The translations under genes were made by a program, and so were the position numbers. Below the pieces are notes generated by a model. It did not search any database and was not told the origin of the DNA. It was given only the letters and a program-made list of their open reading frames with translations. A stretch of DNA of 64,000 nt from contig NZ_BMTU01000007.1 of the NCBI RefSeq assembly GCF_014649835.1, positions 124,001-188,000 of the forward strand. The letters are read 5' to 3'. Source of the DNA: Streptomyces pilosus (lineage in GTDB: Bacteria; Actinomycetota; Actinomycetes; Streptomycetales; Streptomycetaceae). Numbering within the stretch: the stretch's first letter is position 1; the number at the start of each line of letters is the position of its first letter. Of the stretch, positions 45,062-53,186 are shown piece after piece.

Positions 45062-46654
45062 TCAGGTCGTCTCGCGGTGGGCGGCCGCCTCCTCCAGGTC
45101 CAGGCGGCGCAGCAGGGTCCGGAGCATCTCGTCGTCGATGTACCGGCCGTCGCGCAGCCTGACGAACACCTCGCGCTCGGCGCTGATCATCTCCCGCGCC
45201 AGCCGCCGGTAGGTGTCGTCCACCGACTCACCGGTGACCGGGTTGACCTGCCCGAGGCGTTCCCAGACGGCGTTGCGGCGGCGTTCGAGGACGTTGCGCA
45301 GCCGGTCGGCGAGCGGTTCCGGCAGGGCGTTGCGCTCGTCGGCGAGGAGTTCGTCGAGCCGTTGCTCGGCGACCCGGGAGGCCTGCGCCTGGGCGTTGGC
45401 CTCCGCCAGGGTCGCGGTCCGCTCGTCGCGCCGGGGCAGCTTCAGCACGCGGATCAGCGGGGGCAGCGTCAGGCCCTGCACGACCAGGGTGCCGATGACG
45501 GTGGTGAAGGTCAGGAAGAGCAGCAGGTTGCGGTGCGGGAAGTCCTCGCCCGCGGCGGTGACGGGGATCGAGAAGGCGATGGCCAGCGAGACCACGCCCC
45601 GCATGCCGGCCCACGCCACCACGAACGGGCTCTTCCAGCCGGGCCTCCCCTCGCGCTCCCGGATGCGCGCCGACAGCATCGGCGGCAGCCAGGTCGCCGG
45701 GTACACCCACAGGAACCGCACGACGACCACGACCACGAAGACGACCAGCGCGTACCAGGCGGAGGCGAAGCCCTCGTGCTCGCCGAGCCCCCCGACCACG
45801 ACGGGTAGTTGCAGTCCGATGAGGGCGAACACGGCGGACTCCAGGACGAACGCGACCATCTTCCACACCGCCTCCTCCTGAAGGCGGGTGGCGAAGTCGA
45901 CCTCCCAGGCGCGGTGCCCCAGGTAGAGGGCGACGACCACCACCGCGACGACGCCCGAGGCGTGCACCTGCTCGGCGGCGGCGTAGGCGACGAACGGGAT
46001 GAGCAGGGACAGGGTGTTCTGCAGCAGCGGTTCCCGCACGTGGGTGCGCAGCCAGTGCAGCGGGGCCATCAGCACCAGCCCGCAGACCACACCGCCGACC
46101 GCGGCGATCAGGAACTCCGCGATCCCGCCGGCCCAGGTCGCGCCCTCGCCGACCGCGGCCGCCAGCGCCACCCGGAACGCGGTGATCGCGGTGGCGTCGT
46201 TCAGCAGGGACTCGCCCTGGAGGATGGTGGTGATGCGTGAGGGCAGACCGACCCGGCGCGCCACCGCCGTCGCCGCCACCGCGTCCGGCGGGGCCACCAC
46301 CGCGCCGAACACCAGGGCGGCCGTGAGCGGCAGCGCCGGCACGAGCAGGTACAGGACCCAGCCCACGGCGAAGGTCGCGAACAGCACGTACCCCACCGAC
46401 AGCAGCGCCACCGGCCGCAGCTGGGCCCGCAGGTCCAGGTAGGAGCTCTCGGTGGCCGCCGTGTAGAGCAGCGGCGGAAGGATCAGCGGCAGGACGACGT
46501 GCGGGTCCAGCGCGTAGTCGGGCACCCCGGGCAGGTAGCTGACCGCCAGGCCGGCCGCGACCAGCAGCAGCGGTGCCGGCACCGGGGTGCGCCGGGCCGC
46601 CGCGGCGACCGCCGCACTGCCCGCCACCAGCAACAGCAGGGGCATCACATCCAT
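45062..46654 (-). CDS. CPA1 family Na+/H+ antiporter
   Basis: This 530-residue membrane protein has about 12 transmembrane helices and CPA1 features (ALVFGAVVAPPDAVAATAVARRVGLPSRITTILQGESLLNDATAITAFRVAL), including the ND pair of the ion-binding site. The cytoplasmic C-terminal tail (about 120 residues) is helical and charged. It starts at the ATG at 46654 and is divergent from a UBP zinc-finger gene. It should contribute to pH and sodium homeostasis. Confidence 0.94.
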   Translation of the reverse strand: MDVMPLLLLVAGSAAVAAAARRTPVPAPLLLVAAGLAVSYLPGVPDYALDPHVVLPLILPPLLYTAATESSYLDLRAQLRPVALLSVGYVLFATFAVGWVLYLLVPALPLTAALVFGAVVAPPDAVAATAVARRVGLPSRITTILQGESLLNDATAITAFRVALAAAVGEGATWAGGIAEFLIAAVGGVVCGLVLMAPLHWLRTHVREPLLQNTLSLLIPFVAYAAAEQVHASGVVAVVVVALYLGHRAWEVDFATRLQEEAVWKMVAFVLESAVFALIGLQLPVVVGGLGEHEGFASAWYALVVFVVVVVVRFLWVYPATWLPPMLSARIREREGRPGWKSPFVVAWAGMRGVVSLAIAFSIPVTAAGEDFPHRNLLLFLTFTTVIGTLVVQGLTLPPLIRVLKLPRRDERTATLAEANAQAQASRVAEQRLDELLADERNALPEPLADRLRNVLERRRNAVWERLGQVNPVTGESVDDTYRRLAREMISAEREVFVRLRDGRYIDDEMLRTLLRRLDLEEAAAHRETT

Positions 46655-46714
46655 GATCCGGCCGCCCTCGTTTTCCGGCGCGGTGCCCCGCGCGCCCGTC
46701 GTACTGTGGCCATC

Positions 46715-46975
46715 ATGAAACAGTGCACGCACGCCGACGCGCTGCCGGACCCGGAACCCGTCCCGCTCGGCGAGACATGCCCGGAGTGTCTGCGGGACGG
46801 CACCGACCCGGTGCAGTTGCGGCTCTGCCTGACCTGCGGGCACGTCGGCTGCTGCGACTCCTCGCCGCACCGGCACGCCACCGAGCACCACCTCAGAACC
46901 GGCCACCCGGTGATGCGGACCCACGAACCCGGCGAGGACTGGCGCTGGTGCTTCGTCGACCACGTACTGCTGTGA
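46715..46975 (+). CDS. UBP-type zinc finger protein
   Basis: This 86-residue protein is nearly all one ZnF-UBP domain (CTHADAL, CPECLRDG, LRLCLTCGHVGCCDSSPHRHATEHHLRTGHPVM). In eukaryotes such domains bind ubiquitin C-termini; in bacteria their partner is unknown. An in-frame GTG at 46706 is an alternative start. It is often next to a Na+/H+ antiporter in actinomycetes, as here. Confidence 0.93.
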   Translation: MKQCTHADALPDPEPVPLGETCPECLRDGTDPVQLRLCLTCGHVGCCDSSPHRHATEHHLRTGHPVMRTHEPGEDWRWCFVDHVLL

Positions 46976-46999
46976 CCGGAGGCGACCGGGGTGCCGGAC

Positions 47000-47025
47000 G
47001 GTTCGACCGTCTGGCGTCTGGGTAC
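47000..47025 (+). promoter_or_regulatory. Sigma-H/sigma-B-type promoter upstream of ushX-sigH
   Basis: GGTTCG (47000-47005), a 14-base spacer and GGGTAC (47020-47025) fit the consensus for sigma-B-like factors (GNNTN14-16GGGTAC). The site lies about 207 bases upstream of the anti-sigma gene, consistent with an autoregulated long-leader transcript. Activity is inferred from the match. Confidence 0.6.
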
Positions 47026-47231
47026 GTCAATGCGGCGCGCGCTCTTCCTATTTGGGAGCCGCAGACCCCTAGCCACGGAGCGTATCCGTAGTTTTACTAT
47101 GAGTGACAGCATGTGGGCCGGGGTCCCGGGACAGGACCGCTGGGAGCGCGATAGCGTCACCGCTGTACCACGTAGCGCGTTACCCGGGGGCGAACCGGCC
47201 CTGAAACGCTTGTACCACCTTGGAGGTGAGG

Positions 47232-47645
47232 GTGTCCCAGATCGCAGGCGAGCCCGCGACCCAGGACTTCGTGGAAGTCCGGCTGCCGGCCGCGGGGGCC
47301 TACCTGTCGGTGCTGCGTACGGCCACGGCCGGCCTGGCGGCCCGTTTGGACTTCACCCTCGACGAGATCGAGGACCTGCGCATCGCGGTCGACGAGGCCT
47401 GCGCGATCCTGCTGCAGCAGGCCGTGCCGGGCTCGGTGCTCAGCTGTGTCTTCCGGCTCGTCGACGACTCGCTCGAGGTGACCGTCTCGGCGCCGACCAC
47501 GGACGGTCACGCTCCGTCGCGGGACACCTTCGCCTGGACGGTCCTGTCCGCGCTCGCGGGCAAGGTGTCGTCGGCCGTCGACGAGGACAAGACCGTGTCG
47601 ATCAGCCTCTACAAACAGCGCGGCGCGGGACCCGGGCCGGCGTGA
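47232..47645 (+). CDS. ushX: Anti-sigma factor UshX/PrsH (RsbW-like kinase domain)
   Basis: This 137-residue HATPase_c_2 protein of the RsbW/SpoIIAB class contains FTLDEIEDLRIAVDEACAILL as its N box. It should bind and inhibit the sigma factor encoded next to it. The GTG start at 47232 follows GGAGG with five-base spacing. Its stop overlaps the first candidate start of sigH (GTGA), so the anti-sigma and sigma are coupled. Confidence 0.92.
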   Translation: MSQIAGEPATQDFVEVRLPAAGAYLSVLRTATAGLAARLDFTLDEIEDLRIAVDEACAILLQQAVPGSVLSCVFRLVDDSLEVTVSAPTTDGHAPSRDTFAWTVLSALAGKVSSAVDEDKTVSISLYKQRGAGPGPA

Positions 47646-48793
47646 GGAGCGAGGACGGGCCGGTGCGGGGCGACGAACGCGGCACAAGGGAGCTGCCGGC
47701 CGAGCGTGTGCCGGACGGCATCGACGGCATCCCCGAGCAGGCCCGGCCGCATCCGGAGGACGACTCCACGGAGACCGTCCCCCCGGGCGGCGGGCAGCCC
47801 GGCGGTGCCGCGCGGAACACGCCCGCGGCGGGCGCGGGCCGGGGCGACGGGGGCGCTCCCGCGCGGGCGGAGCCCGCGGCGGGGGACGAGGCGAGCGCTC
47901 GGGGAAGGGCGACGGGCCAGGCGATGAGCGAGCACGAGCGACACTCCGAGGACGAGGCGCCGCGGGCGCCCGGTCCCCAGGGCACGCGGAGCACACCGGG
48001 CGCGCCGGGCAGCCACGGCGGGCACGCACATCACAACCCGCAGGACCGCAGCGGGGCGCGCGCGCTCTTCCTCGAGCTGCGCACGCTGCAGGACGGCACT
48101 CCCGAGTACGCGGAGCTGCGCAACCGGCTGGTGCGCATGCACCTGCCGCTCGTCGAGCATCTCGCGCGCCGCTTCCGCAACCGCGGTGAGCCGCTGGACG
48201 ACCTGACCCAGGTCGCCACCATCGGGCTGATCAAGTCGGTCGACCGCTTCGACCCGGACCGGGGCGTGGAGTTCTCGACGTACGCCACGCCGACGGTCGT
48301 GGGCGAGATCAAGCGGCACTTCCGCGACAAGGGCTGGGCGGTGCGGGTGCCGCGCCGGCTCCAGGAGCTGCGGCTGGCGCTCACCACGGCCACGGCGGAG
48401 CTGTCCCAGCTGCACGGCCGCTCCCCCACGGTGCACGAGCTGGCCGAGAGGCTGGCCATCTCCGAGGAGGAGGTCCTGGAGGGCCTGGAGTCCGCGAACG
48501 CGTACTCGACGCTGTCCCTGGACGTCCCCGACACCGACGACGAGTCCCCGGCGGTGGCCGACACCCTCGGCGCCGAGGACGAGGCGCTGGAGGGCGTGGA
48601 GTACCGGGAGTCGCTCAAGCCGCTCCTGGAGGACCTGCCGCCGCGCGAGAAGCGGATCCTGCTGCTGCGCTTCTTCGGCAACATGACCCAGTCGCAGATC
48701 GCGCAGGAGGTCGGCATCTCGCAGATGCACGTCTCCCGGCTGCTGGCCCGCACGCTGGCCCAGCTGCGGGAGAAGCTGCTCGTGGAGGAGTGA
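47642..48793 (+). CDS. sigH: Stress-response sigma factor SigH (SigB/SigF family)
   Basis: This sigma factor has regions 2-4 from about residue 145: LPLVEHLARRFRNRGEPLDDLTQVATIGLIKSVDRFDPDRGVEFSTYATPTVVGEIKRHFRDKGW, then PRRLQELR, ending with the HTH QSQIAQEVGISQMHVSRLLART. The full frame from GTG 47642 gives 383 residues with a long Pro/Gly/Glu-rich N-terminal extension. An internal ATG at 47924 (MSEHERHSEDE) would give a form close to the typical family size. In S. coelicolor several SigH sizes are reported. Confidence 0.94.
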   Translation: MRSEDGPVRGDERGTRELPAERVPDGIDGIPEQARPHPEDDSTETVPPGGGQPGGAARNTPAAGAGRGDGGAPARAEPAAGDEASARGRATGQAMSEHERHSEDEAPRAPGPQGTRSTPGAPGSHGGHAHHNPQDRSGARALFLELRTLQDGTPEYAELRNRLVRMHLPLVEHLARRFRNRGEPLDDLTQVATIGLIKSVDRFDPDRGVEFSTYATPTVVGEIKRHFRDKGWAVRVPRRLQELRLALTTATAELSQLHGRSPTVHELAERLAISEEEVLEGLESANAYSTLSLDVPDTDDESPAVADTLGAEDEALEGVEYRESLKPLLEDLPPREKRILLLRFFGNMTQSQIAQEVGISQMHVSRLLARTLAQLREKLLVEE

Positions 48794-48868
48794 CCCGGCA
48801 CCGCTCCCGGGACTCGCGGGCCCGTCCCCGCGTGCTCCGGCGGGGTGCCCGGGGAGACTCCTCGCGGG

Positions 48869-49342
48869 TCAGGACCCGCTGCGCCGGTCCGGGCCCCCGT
48901 CCCCCGCGTTGCCGGGCCCCCGGATGCCGAGGGCCCGCGTCGTCTCGGGGTTGACCAGCAGCACCAGCGTGGTGACCGCCACGAGGGCGAGCGCGATCCC
49001 CGCGGGGATGGCCACCCCGTCGGACACCAGCAGGTTGTAGGCCACGGGAAGCGCGATGAGCTGCGTGATGACGGCGGGGCCCCGGCTCCAGCTCCGCCGG
49101 GCGATCAGCCCCCGGGCGGCGATCAGCGGGAGCAGCGCGAGCGCGATCAGCGTCACTCCGCCGGTGACGGCCTGCTGCCGGTCGTCCGGTTCGCCGGTGA
49201 GGGCCAGCACCGCCATCCACACCCCGACGGCCACCAGGGCGGCCCCTTCCAGGGCGGCCAGTGCCGCGGCGCACGTCAGACGGCGCGGGCGGGGACCGGT
49301 GTGGTCCGGGGCGGTGGTGGTGGGGGTCTGCTCACTGCTCAC
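48869..49342 (-). CDS. Small integral membrane protein of unknown function
   Basis: This protein of about 157 residues has four predicted transmembrane helices (AAALAALEGAALVAVGVWMAVLAL, AVTGGVTLIALALLPLIAARGL, AVITQLIALPVAYNLLV, AIPAGIALALVAVTTLVLLV). I do not recognise the family. The start could be the GTG at 49342 or a GTG at 49390. It is convergent with sigH. Confidence 0.75.
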   Translation of the reverse strand: MSSEQTPTTTAPDHTGPRPRRLTCAAALAALEGAALVAVGVWMAVLALTGEPDDRQQAVTGGVTLIALALLPLIAARGLIARRSWSRGPAVITQLIALPVAYNLLVSDGVAIPAGIALALVAVTTLVLLVNPETTRALGIRGPGNAGDGGPDRRSGS

Positions 49343-49459
49343 CCCTGAAGGGTAGCCCTCGCCGCGGTTGCCTTCCGTGGTGCGGTTCACGCCCCCGTTC
49401 CCCGCTCGCCGGGGCCTCGGCCTGGGCCCGGGTACCGCTCAGTAGGTACCCTGCACGTC

Positions 49460-50428
49460 ATGCGTGCTCTCCTCGTGGTCAATCCGGCGGCAACCACCAC
49501 AAGTGCGCGCACGCGCGATGTGCTGATCCACGCCCTCGCCAGCGAGATGAAGCTGGACGCGATCACCACCGAGTACCGCGGGCACGCGCGCGACCTGGGC
49601 CGGCAGGCCGCGCAGAGCGACGACATCGACCTGGTGGTCGCTCTCGGCGGCGACGGCACGGTCAACGAGGTCGTCAACGGCCTGCTGCACGCGGGCCCCG
49701 ACCCGGAGCACCTGCCCGGTCTCGCGGTGGTCCCCGGCGGCTCGACCAACGTCTTCGCCCGCGCCCTGGGCCTGCCGAACCAGCCGGTGGAGGCCACCGG
49801 CGTCCTGCTGGACGCCCTGCGCGAGGGGCGGGAGCGGACCGTGGGCCTGGGGCTGACCTCGGGCACCCCGGGCACGGAGGACGAGGCCGTGCCGGGCCGC
49901 TGGTTCACCTTCAACGCGGGGCTGGGTTTCGACGCGGGTGTCGTCGGCCGGGTGGAGCAGCAGCGGGAGCGCGGCAGGAAGTCCACGCACGCGCTGTACA
50001 TGCGCCAGGTCGTCCGTCAGCTCCTCGGCGACCCGCACCGCCGGCGCGGAGTGATCACCCTGGAGCATCCGGGCGAGGAACCCGTCCGCGATCTCGTGCT
50101 CTCCATAGTCTCGAACACCTCGCCGTGGACGTTTCTCGGCAATCGCCCGATCTACGCGTCACCTAAGGCCTCGTTCGATACGGGCCTCGATCTCTTCGGT
50201 CTGAGCCGGATGTCCACCACCGCCGTTGCCCGGTATGGCACGCAGTTGCTCACTTCGTCCCCGGAGCGCGGCCCCCACGGCAAGCATGCTCTGTCCCGGC
50301 ACGATCTGACCCGCTTCACCTTGCATTCGAAGGTGCCACTGCCCCTGCAGATGGACGGTGACCACCTGGGGCTGCGCACCAGCGTGACGTTCACAGGCGT
50401 ACGCCGTGCACTGCGTGTGATTGTGTGA
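49460..50428 (+). CDS. Diacylglycerol/lipid kinase family protein
   Basis: This 322-residue protein has the DAGK catalytic motif GGDGTVNEV (residues 63-71) and PGGSTNVFARALGLP, characteristic of YegS/DgkB-type kinases. It probably phosphorylates a lipid such as diacylglycerol. It lies upstream of wblE with a 318-base gap. Confidence 0.93.
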   Translation: MRALLVVNPAATTTSARTRDVLIHALASEMKLDAITTEYRGHARDLGRQAAQSDDIDLVVALGGDGTVNEVVNGLLHAGPDPEHLPGLAVVPGGSTNVFARALGLPNQPVEATGVLLDALREGRERTVGLGLTSGTPGTEDEAVPGRWFTFNAGLGFDAGVVGRVEQQRERGRKSTHALYMRQVVRQLLGDPHRRRGVITLEHPGEEPVRDLVLSIVSNTSPWTFLGNRPIYASPKASFDTGLDLFGLSRMSTTAVARYGTQLLTSSPERGPHGKHALSRHDLTRFTLHSKVPLPLQMDGDHLGLRTSVTFTGVRRALRVIV

Positions 50429-50690
50429 GCAGAAAGGGCGAAAGTCCTTTCACTCGAACGTTTAGGCCAGGCTCCACCCCATGGAAGTACGGCTGTGACC
50501 TAGTCGACACCGAAGAATCAAAAAAAACTTTCCGGAAGGGGTTGTATCCGCCGCTGAGGTTTGCGAGTCTCTTCTTGGCGATCGGGACGGCCCGCAGGAT
50601 CGGCCTCCACAGATCACCGGAACCCCTCTTCACAAACCAAGGACCACGCCAGCGAACCTGGCGGTCGGCCCTTCACTTGTTGGGGGATTC

Positions 50691-50704
50691 GTGAAAGCGT
50701 TCAC
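50691..50704. promoter_or_regulatory. CRP-type palindrome upstream of wblE
   Basis: GTGA-AAGCGT-TCAC is a perfect match to the core GTGA-N6-TCAC of CRP-family operators and is followed by an extra A. It lies 43 bases upstream of the wblE ATG. TTCAC also occurs nearby at 50672-50676 and 50706-50710. The 318-base region from 50429 is otherwise unassigned. In M. tuberculosis the WblE orthologue whiB1 is controlled by the CRP homologue Rv3676. Confidence 0.6.
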
Positions 50705-50746
50705 ATTCACAAGCACATGCAGTTATACCAAGGAGAGGTAGCAGCC

Positions 50747-51004
50747 ATGGACTGGCGTCACAACGCCGTTTGCCGCGAGGAAGACCCCGAGCTCTTCTTC
50801 CCCATCGGCAACACCGGTCCCGCGCTGCTGCAGATCGAGGAAGCCAAGGCCGTCTGCCGTCGCTGCCCGGTGATCGAGAGCTGCCTCCAGTGGGCGCTCG
50901 AGTCCGGTCAGGACTCCGGCGTCTGGGGTGGTCTCAGCGAGGACGAGCGTCGTGCGATGAAGCGCCGCGCCGCCCGCAACCGGGCCCGTCAGGCCTCCGC
51001 CTGA
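50747..51004 (+). CDS. wblE: WhiB-like iron-sulfur protein WblE (WhiB1 orthologue)
   Basis: This 85-residue Wbl protein has the four cysteines that bind a [4Fe-4S] cluster: Cys9, Cys37, Cys40 and Cys46 (C-X27-C-X2-C-X5-C), the GVWGG turn at 58-62 and a basic C-terminal tail. Wbl proteins bind the principal sigma factor region 4 and act as nitric-oxide- or redox-sensitive regulators. WblE is widely conserved in Streptomyces. AAGGAGAGG precedes the ATG; an alternative upstream ATG at 50717 would add 10 residues. Confidence 0.96.
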   Translation: MDWRHNAVCREEDPELFFPIGNTGPALLQIEEAKAVCRRCPVIESCLQWALESGQDSGVWGGLSEDERRAMKRRAARNRARQASA

Positions 51005-51136
51005 CACCCCCTGCCGACAGCCTGAGCTTGGCGGCGCGTACACCGCGTACGCATCTCCCGCCCCCGAGCCGCAGCGCGTAGTTCCCCGAGTGCTCGAAAC
51101 AGCTCGAGCAGGAGGAACACCGAAGAAACGAGCATC

Positions 51137-51169
51137 AGCCCCGGACCGCTTCCCGGTCCGGGGCTTTTT
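51137..51169 (+). terminator. Intrinsic terminator after wblE
   Basis: GCCCCGGACC (51138-51147) pairs with GGTCCGGGGC (51155-51164) around a seven-base loop, followed by TTTTT (51165-51169). It ends just before the convergent PdtaS-like stop at 51180. A second small hairpin (TGCTCGA/TCGAGCA, 51091-51110) lies upstream. Confidence 0.93.
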
Positions 51170-51179
51170 GCCGTACCCG

Positions 51180-52655
51180 CTACTTGTCCGACTGCACGGG
51201 GATGTCCAGGATCACCCTGGTCCCCCGCTCCGGGGCCGGCACCATGTCGAAGGTGCCGCCCAACTCGCCCTCCACCAGCGTCCGTACGATCTGCAGGCCG
51301 AGGTTTCCGGCGGTGTGCGGGTCGAAGCCCTCGGGCAGTCCCACCCCGTCGTCCTGCACGGTGACCAGCAGGCGGGCCTCCTTCGTGGTGCCGCCGCGGA
51401 CCGCGGACACCTCGACGGTGCCGGTCTCCCCCTCGGTGAAGCCGTGCTCCAGGGCGTTCTGCAGCACCTCGGTCAGCACCATCGACAGCGGGGTGGCGAC
51501 CTCGGCGTCGAGTATCCCGAAGCGGCCCGAGCGGCGGCCGCTGACCTTGCCCGGGGAGATCTCGGCGACCATCGCGAGCACCCGGTCGGCGATCTCGTCG
51601 AACTCCACCCGCTCGTCCAGGTTCTGGGACAGCGTCTCGTGGACGATCGCGATGGAACCCACCCGGCGCACGGCCTCCTCCAGCGCCGCTCGGCCGCGCT
51701 CGGACCCGATGCGGCGGGCCTGGAGGCGCAGCAGTGCCGCCACCGTCTGGAGGTTGTTCTTCACCCGGTGGTGGATCTCCCGGATGGTCGCGTCCTTGGT
51801 GATCAACTCGCGTTCGCGGCGGCGAAGTTCGGTGACGTCGCGGAGCAGCACCAGCGACCCGATGCGGGTGCCCTTGGGCTTGAGCGGGATCGCCCGGAAC
51901 TGGATCACCCCGTCGTTCGCCTCGATCTCGAACTCGCGCGGCGCCCAGCCGCTGGCGACCTTGGCCAGGGCTTCGTCCACCGGGCCCCGGGAGGGCGCCA
52001 GTTCGGCGGTGGTGGTGCCGAGGTGATGGCCCACCAGGTCGGCGGCGAGCCCCATCCGGTGGAAGGCGGACAGGGCGTTCGGCGAGGCGTACTGGACGAT
52101 GCCGTCGGCGTCCAGCCGGATCAGTCCGTCGCCGACGCGCGGCGAGGCGTCCATCTCCAGCTGCTGGTTCGCGAACGGGAAGGCGCCGGCCGCGATCATC
52201 TGCGCGAGGTCGGAGGCGCTCTGCAGGTAGGTGAGCTCCAGCCGGCTCGGGGTGCGCACGGTGAGCAGGTTGGTGTTGCGCGCGATCACGCCGAGGACGC
52301 GGCCCTCGCGGCGTACGGGGATGGACTCGACCCGTACGGGGACCTCCTCGCGCCACTCCGGGTCGCCCTCGCGCACGATCCGGCCCTCGTCCAGGGCCGC
52401 GTCCAGCATGGGCCGGCGGCCGCGCGGGACGAGATGACCGACCATGTCGTCCTGGTAGGAGGTCGGCCCGGTGTTGGGCCGCATCTGCGCGACCGAGACG
52501 TAGCGGGTGCCGTCGCGCGTGGGGACCCACAGCACCAGGTCCGCGAAGGAGAGGTCGGAGAGCAGCTGCCACTCCGAGACCAGCAGATGGAGCCACTCGA
52601 GGTCGGTGTCGTCGAGGGCGGTGTGCTGGCGTACGAGTTCGTTCATGGAGGGCAC
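51180..52655 (-). CDS. pdtaS: PdtaS-like sensor histidine kinase (HisKA_2)
   Basis: This 491-residue cytosolic kinase has an N-terminal GAF-like domain (WVPTRDGTRYVSVAQMRPNTGPTSYQ), a PAS-like region and a HisKA_2 phospho-acceptor EIHHRVKNNLQTVAALLRLQ near residue 295, then a HATPase domain (LQNALEHGF, DDGVGLPEG). PdtaS of M. tuberculosis signals to the antitermination regulator PdtaR and is linked to nitric oxide and copper sensing. No PdtaR gene is in the window. The start is either GTG 52655 or ATG 52646. Confidence 0.93.
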   Translation of the reverse strand: MPSMNELVRQHTALDDTDLEWLHLLVSEWQLLSDLSFADLVLWVPTRDGTRYVSVAQMRPNTGPTSYQDDMVGHLVPRGRRPMLDAALDEGRIVREGDPEWREEVPVRVESIPVRREGRVLGVIARNTNLLTVRTPSRLELTYLQSASDLAQMIAAGAFPFANQQLEMDASPRVGDGLIRLDADGIVQYASPNALSAFHRMGLAADLVGHHLGTTTAELAPSRGPVDEALAKVASGWAPREFEIEANDGVIQFRAIPLKPKGTRIGSLVLLRDVTELRRRERELITKDATIREIHHRVKNNLQTVAALLRLQARRIGSERGRAALEEAVRRVGSIAIVHETLSQNLDERVEFDEIADRVLAMVAEISPGKVSGRRSGRFGILDAEVATPLSMVLTEVLQNALEHGFTEGETGTVEVSAVRGGTTKEARLLVTVQDDGVGLPEGFDPHTAGNLGLQIVRTLVEGELGGTFDMVPAPERGTRVILDIPVQSDK

Positions 52656-52891
52656 GTCAGCGAGCGTACCCGGGGGGCGGCGCGGGCCCTGAGAACACCC
52701 GCGGGCCGCGGCGCCTGAGAGGGACCCTCAACCCTCCCGGCACCGCAGCCCGGAGCAATTCCGGCCGGCGGGGTGTGCGGTCCCGGTCGGCCGTGGATGA
52801 GGAGCCGGGGCAGTCAGGGCAGAGAGCTCCGGGTCCTCGTTCCGCCTTCCTGTGCGGGGAAGGCAGGCTCACTGTGTTCCGCTACGCATTG

Positions 52892-52905
52892 TGGACTAGA
52901 CCACT
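52892..52905. promoter_or_regulatory. DasR operator-like site (dre 1), distal
   Basis: GTGGACTAGACCAC matches the core TGGTCTAGACCA with one change and has perfect dyad ends (GTGG/CCAC). It is almost 300 bases upstream of nagB, so it may serve an unrecognised transcript or form a DNA loop with the proximal site. Confidence 0.6.
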
Positions 52906-53111
52906 GTCCCTGTAAATGCGTGGAACACCGTTCTTTGCTGTCGGGCGCCGCTCCGCCCGGACGCAGACGCGTCCGCCATCCAGCCTATCCCGAAGGGCCA
53001 CCTCCGCGGGCCGGACGGCCGGGGCAATTTCCGGCGGGCGGTCCGCGCCCCCGGCCGCGCCCGCCCGGGGCGGGGAACAGGTCCCGGGCCACGCCTCTCT
53101 GCTAGATTGAG

Positions 53112-53127
53112 ATTGGTCTAAACCACC
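53112..53127 (+). promoter_or_regulatory. DasR operator (dre 2) at the nagB promoter
   Basis: ATTGGTCTAAACCACC is close to the consensus ACTGGTCTAGACCACT. It lies 60 bases upstream of the nagB GTG, next to a TAGATT -10-like hexamer, so DasR binding should repress nagB. Regulation of nagB by DasR is known in S. coelicolor. Confidence 0.85.
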
Positions 53128-53186
53128 TGGTCCCGCTCGTCGGGACCCGTCCCAGTCGAGTCCTTCTGAAGATCGGCAGGCCCACC

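Larger units (their letters stand above)
52656..53186. other. Intergenic region upstream of nagB (531 bases)
   Basis: Between the divergent PdtaS-like kinase and nagB I see two DasR-type operators (52892-52905 and 53112-53127). A TAGATT at 53103-53108 is a plausible nagB -10. The rest is GC-rich with short open frames that lack coding features; no RNA gene is evident. Confidence 0.6.

Noticed and set aside
51091..51110. TGCTCGA/TCGAGCA inverted repeat as a LexA-like or other operator
   Set aside because: It lies downstream of wblE, just before its terminator, and fits better as a minor RNA hairpin.
52773..53105. 110-residue frame upstream of nagB
   Set aside because: Cys/Pro/Arg-rich with no start signal, and it crosses the DasR operator; not coding in character.
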